A stretch of DNA of 6,338 bases from Oscillospiraceae bacterium (lineage in GTDB: Bacteria > Bacillota > Clostridia > Oscillospirales > Oscillospiraceae), in NCBI GenBank assembly GCA_029009035.1, contig JAQXJQ010000180.1, positions 1-6,338 on the forward strand, written 5' to 3'. This document shows positions 4,563 through 6,338 of the stretch, piece by piece (position 1 is the first letter of the stretch; each line of letters opens with the position of its first letter). The notes beneath the pieces were generated by a model, which saw nothing but the letters and a program-made list of their open reading frames with translations, was not told the DNA's origin and searched no databases. The position numbers and the translations under genes are program-made.

Positions 4563-6055
4563 CAGATGTGGATCACCCGCTTCAGTGCAATGCGGGACTT
4601 TTTATAGAGATATCTCCATCTTTCCAGCTTCTTTGCCTTGGCGTACAGCCTGTCGATCTCATCGCCATGGCTGAGGGGGTCCTCTTCAAAGCGGATCACC
4701 TTGCTCCGGAGGGACTTGTACTGCAGGCAGTCGATCATCTTGTACCACAGATCGCTCTCCCGGGAGATATTCTGCTTCCAGTAGGCGTTGAACTGCTCCT
4801 CCATGGGCGCGTACATGATGGCGTCCATTTCCTCCTCGGTGTAATAACCGGCCTCGATGGCCATGGGCACGATATCTGTCCCGGGCAGGAAGTTCAGGCC
4901 GTGGAGCTGAAGCTCAAAGGGGCCGTACATTTCCTTGGCCAGATAGTAGCTCTCCTTCAGATCCTCGATGGTCTCAAAGGGATGCTGGAGCATGAAGTCA
5001 TAGCTGCACCAGAATACGCCGGACTCGCGGATCATTCTGGTGGCGTTGATGATGTCCTCCTGGGTCTCATAGCGGTGGAACACATCTCTCCTGATCCGGG
5101 TGGAACCGGACTGGATCCCCATGATGACCTCGGTGAGACCCACGCTGACCAGCTTTTTCAGCACCTCAGGGTCGATCGCCTTGGGGTGAGACCAGATGGT
5201 GAAGGGCAGGTCAATGTGCTTTTTGTACTCCACCACGAACTCATCCACCCAGCCGGGAAGGTTGGGGAAGATCTCGTCGTAGAAGTGGACAAACACGATC
5301 TTTTTACACTTCTGTTTGGCCAGGATCAGCTCATCGATCACGCTCTTCACCGAACGGGTGCGCACACCCTTGATCCCGGCAGGCAGCAGCTTTCTGAGGT
5401 TGGAGCAGCAGCAGTAGGAGCAGGTGAAGGGACAGCCGCGGGAGGCGATCACCTCATAGCTGAGGGTCCCCTTCTGGGGGTCCCCCTCCACCATGCTGTC
5501 GTGCTCAATAAAGCAGGCGCTCTCGCATTCGATGGTGGGCAGGCCGTAACCGTCGATCTCGTTGAGGATGTCGCCGATCTCATTGATCTGCGCCGCTCCG
5601 TCCTTCATGGAGCAAAGAGACGGGATCCCGGAGGGGTCCTCCCCCCGGGCAAGGGCGTCGGCAAGGCGGCAAATGGCGATTTCTCCGTCACTGCGGATCA
5701 CAAAGGGGACCCCTTTGTCCAGGAAATAGTTCGGGAACATGGTGGCGTAGGCGCCACCGCAGACCACAGGCGCCGTGCAGTTCTCCTGAATGGTCTCGAT
5801 GACGCTGTTTACCGTGTCCAGATACATGGAGCTCATCACGGACAGTCCGATCATCATCGGTTCATGTTTGCGGATCTCCTCCACCAGCAGCTTCAGCTCC
5901 GCTTCGGTCACCCGCTCCGGATGAATGCTGTTGAAGTCCTTGAAGAACACCACATGGACACGGTATCCCCGCGCGCGCAGGGCACCCTCCAGATAGCGAA
6001 CGCCCAGGGCCTTTTTGTTGTAAAATGCCACCAGCATAATTGTCTTGCCGTTCAT
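4562..6055 (-). CDS. Cobalamin-binding-domain radical SAM protein (class B type)
   Basis: A 497-residue predicted iron-sulfur enzyme that cleaves S-adenosylmethionine and probably uses cobalamin, as class B radical SAM methylases, BchE and HpnJ-like proteins do. Residues 1-140 form a Rossmann-like B12-binding domain: GVRYLEGALRARGY, IGLSVMSSMYLDTV, VVCGGAYATMFPNYFL, and VIRSDGEIAI. The axial-ligand motif DxHxxG is absent, as is common in this class. The radical SAM core starts at about 200 with SRGCPFTCSYC, cluster cysteines C208, C212 and C215 (CxxxCxxC), followed immediately by two more cysteines (216, 217). MGIQSGSTRIRRDVFHRYETQ and LQHPFETIEDLKES are the usual later core strands, with HPFET in place of GxPgET. 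About 110 residues follow, ending in a basic tail (YLYKKSRIALKRVIHI). Start 6055 has AGGAG (6065-6069) 9 nt away. The substrate is unknown; no peptide precursor or biosynthetic partner is in view. Confidence 0.9.
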   Translation of the reverse strand: MNGKTIMLVAFYNKKALGVRYLEGALRARGYRVHVVFFKDFNSIHPERVTEAELKLLVEEIRKHEPMMIGLSVMSSMYLDTVNSVIETIQENCTAPVVCGGAYATMFPNYFLDKGVPFVIRSDGEIAICRLADALARGEDPSGIPSLCSMKDGAAQINEIGDILNEIDGYGLPTIECESACFIEHDSMVEGDPQKGTLSYEVIASRGCPFTCSYCCCSNLRKLLPAGIKGVRTRSVKSVIDELILAKQKCKKIVFVHFYDEIFPNLPGWVDEFVVEYKKHIDLPFTIWSHPKAIDPEVLKKLVSVGLTEVIMGIQSGSTRIRRDVFHRYETQEDIINATRMIRESGVFWCSYDFMLQHPFETIEDLKESYYLAKEMYGPFELQLHGLNFLPGTDIVPMAIEAGYYTEEEMDAIMYAPMEEQFNAYWKQNISRESDLWYKMIDCLQYKSLRSKVIRFEEDPLSHGDEIDRLYAKAKKLERWRYLYKKSRIALKRVIHI

Positions 6056-6064
6056 TGATCTACG

Positions 6065-6069
6065 CTCCT
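6065..6069 (-). promoter_or_regulatory. Ribosome binding site of the radical SAM gene
   Basis: AGGAG on the minus strand, 9 nt before the ATG at 6055, in the 52-bp gap after the upstream membrane-protein gene. The gap shows no T-tract terminator and no convincing promoter, so read-through from the upstream gene is likely. Confidence 0.75.
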
Positions 6070-6107
6070 ACTATTTTAATGGATCGCCCGGCAGGGCTTT
6101 CCCGCGG

Positions 6108-6338
6108 TCACAGCACCGCAGCGCTTTTGTACAGGAAGATGATATAGAGGATTCCGCCCACGATCTGGACAAGGGAGACCAGCACATTCAGAACAGTAGC
6201 CACTGCGCCGAGGATGGGGATGCCGGACAGAAGGCTCAGCACCACGCCCACCACGGTGCACAGCAGGTTGATCTTCCAGACGGTGTCGCCGGTCTTGGCC
6301 ACGGCGTCAGCGCCGCTGCGCCGCAGAAGGCCGCAGGT
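6108..6338 (-). CDS. Small membrane protein of unknown function (5' end outside window)
   Basis: The C-terminal 76 residues are visible. The frame stays open from the stop at 6108-6110 to the right edge. An internal GTG at 6302 could act as a start (64 residues), but in-frame sequence upstream (LLRRSGADAVAKTGDTVWK) reads as protein and no ribosome site precedes that GTG, so a longer protein is preferred. Two hydrophobic segments follow: about INLLCTVVGVVLSLLSGIPILGAV, and VLNVLVSLVQIVGGILYIIFLY, ending KSAAVL. They predict two membrane helices with a short loop. No family was recognised with confidence. It lies 52 bp upstream of the radical SAM gene on the same strand, and a shared transcript is plausible; a joint function is only inference. 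Confidence 0.65.
   Translation of the reverse strand, partial: TCGLLRRSGADAVAKTGDTVWKINLLCTVVGVVLSLLSGIPILGAVATVLNVLVSLVQIVGGILYIIFLYKSAAVL

Noticed and set aside
4466..6058. Plus-strand open frame of 530 codons opposite the radical SAM gene
   Set aside because: It is longer than the real gene, but its product is low-complexity (rich in H, L, G, V, D), with no recognised domain. The minus strand carries intact B12 and radical SAM motifs plus a ribosome site. Long antisense frames are expected with GC-rich third positions.

Overview
The window looks like chromosomal DNA of a GC-rich, anaerobic gut-type Bacillota, most plausibly a Clostridia of the Oscillospiraceae kind (Flavonifractor/Lawsonibacter/Intestinimonas-like). 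The assignment is an inference from the gene content (ftsEX next to a CdaR/PucR-type regulator, a DUF4830 protein, a B12-type radical SAM protein), strong GGAG-type ribosome binding sites, clean sigma-A promoters and GC-rich hairpin terminators. No tRNA, rRNA, CRISPR array or transposase gene was found.

Layout. Almost everything is on the minus strand. From right to left on that strand: the 3' part of a small membrane protein (6108-6338, runs off the right edge); a 497-residue cobalamin-binding radical SAM protein (4562-6055); a 580-bp gene-free interval packed with hairpins (3982-4561); one plus-strand gene, a membrane-anchored DUF4830 protein (3511-3981), convergent with the radical SAM gene and divergent from the next gene; an RsuA-family pseudouridine synthase (2705-3409); a CdaR/PucR-type HTH regulator with its own near-consensus promoter and a strong terminator (1472-2563); and ftsE-ftsX (583-1263 and 2-586), driven by a perfect TTGACA-N17-TATAAT promoter and joined by an ATGA overlap. 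ftsX is cut off by the left edge.

How the genes work together. FtsE and FtsX form the ABC-type complex that couples the divisome or cell-wall machinery to a peptidoglycan hydrolase. The hydrolase is not in view, but the cut at the left edge leaves room for one downstream. The regulator sits directly upstream but is separated from ftsEX by a 12-bp-stem terminator and a new promoter, so it is at most a regulator, not a co-transcribed partner. RsuA modifies rRNA and is unrelated in function. The radical SAM protein and the small membrane protein may be co-transcribed (52-bp gap, no convincing terminator), but the substrate cannot be read from the window.

The most unusual part is the convergent intergenic region 3982-4562. 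Its two sides carry the same series of hairpins in inverted order: outer terminator-like hairpin, 12-bp hairpin, a conserved ACCAAAAACAC spacer, then a 9-bp TAAGGG/CCCTTA hairpin. The arms differ between the two sides, yet base pairing is kept in each. This looks like a palindromic, non-coding repeat element or a structured RNA rather than random intergenic DNA, and it is the best candidate here for something undescribed.
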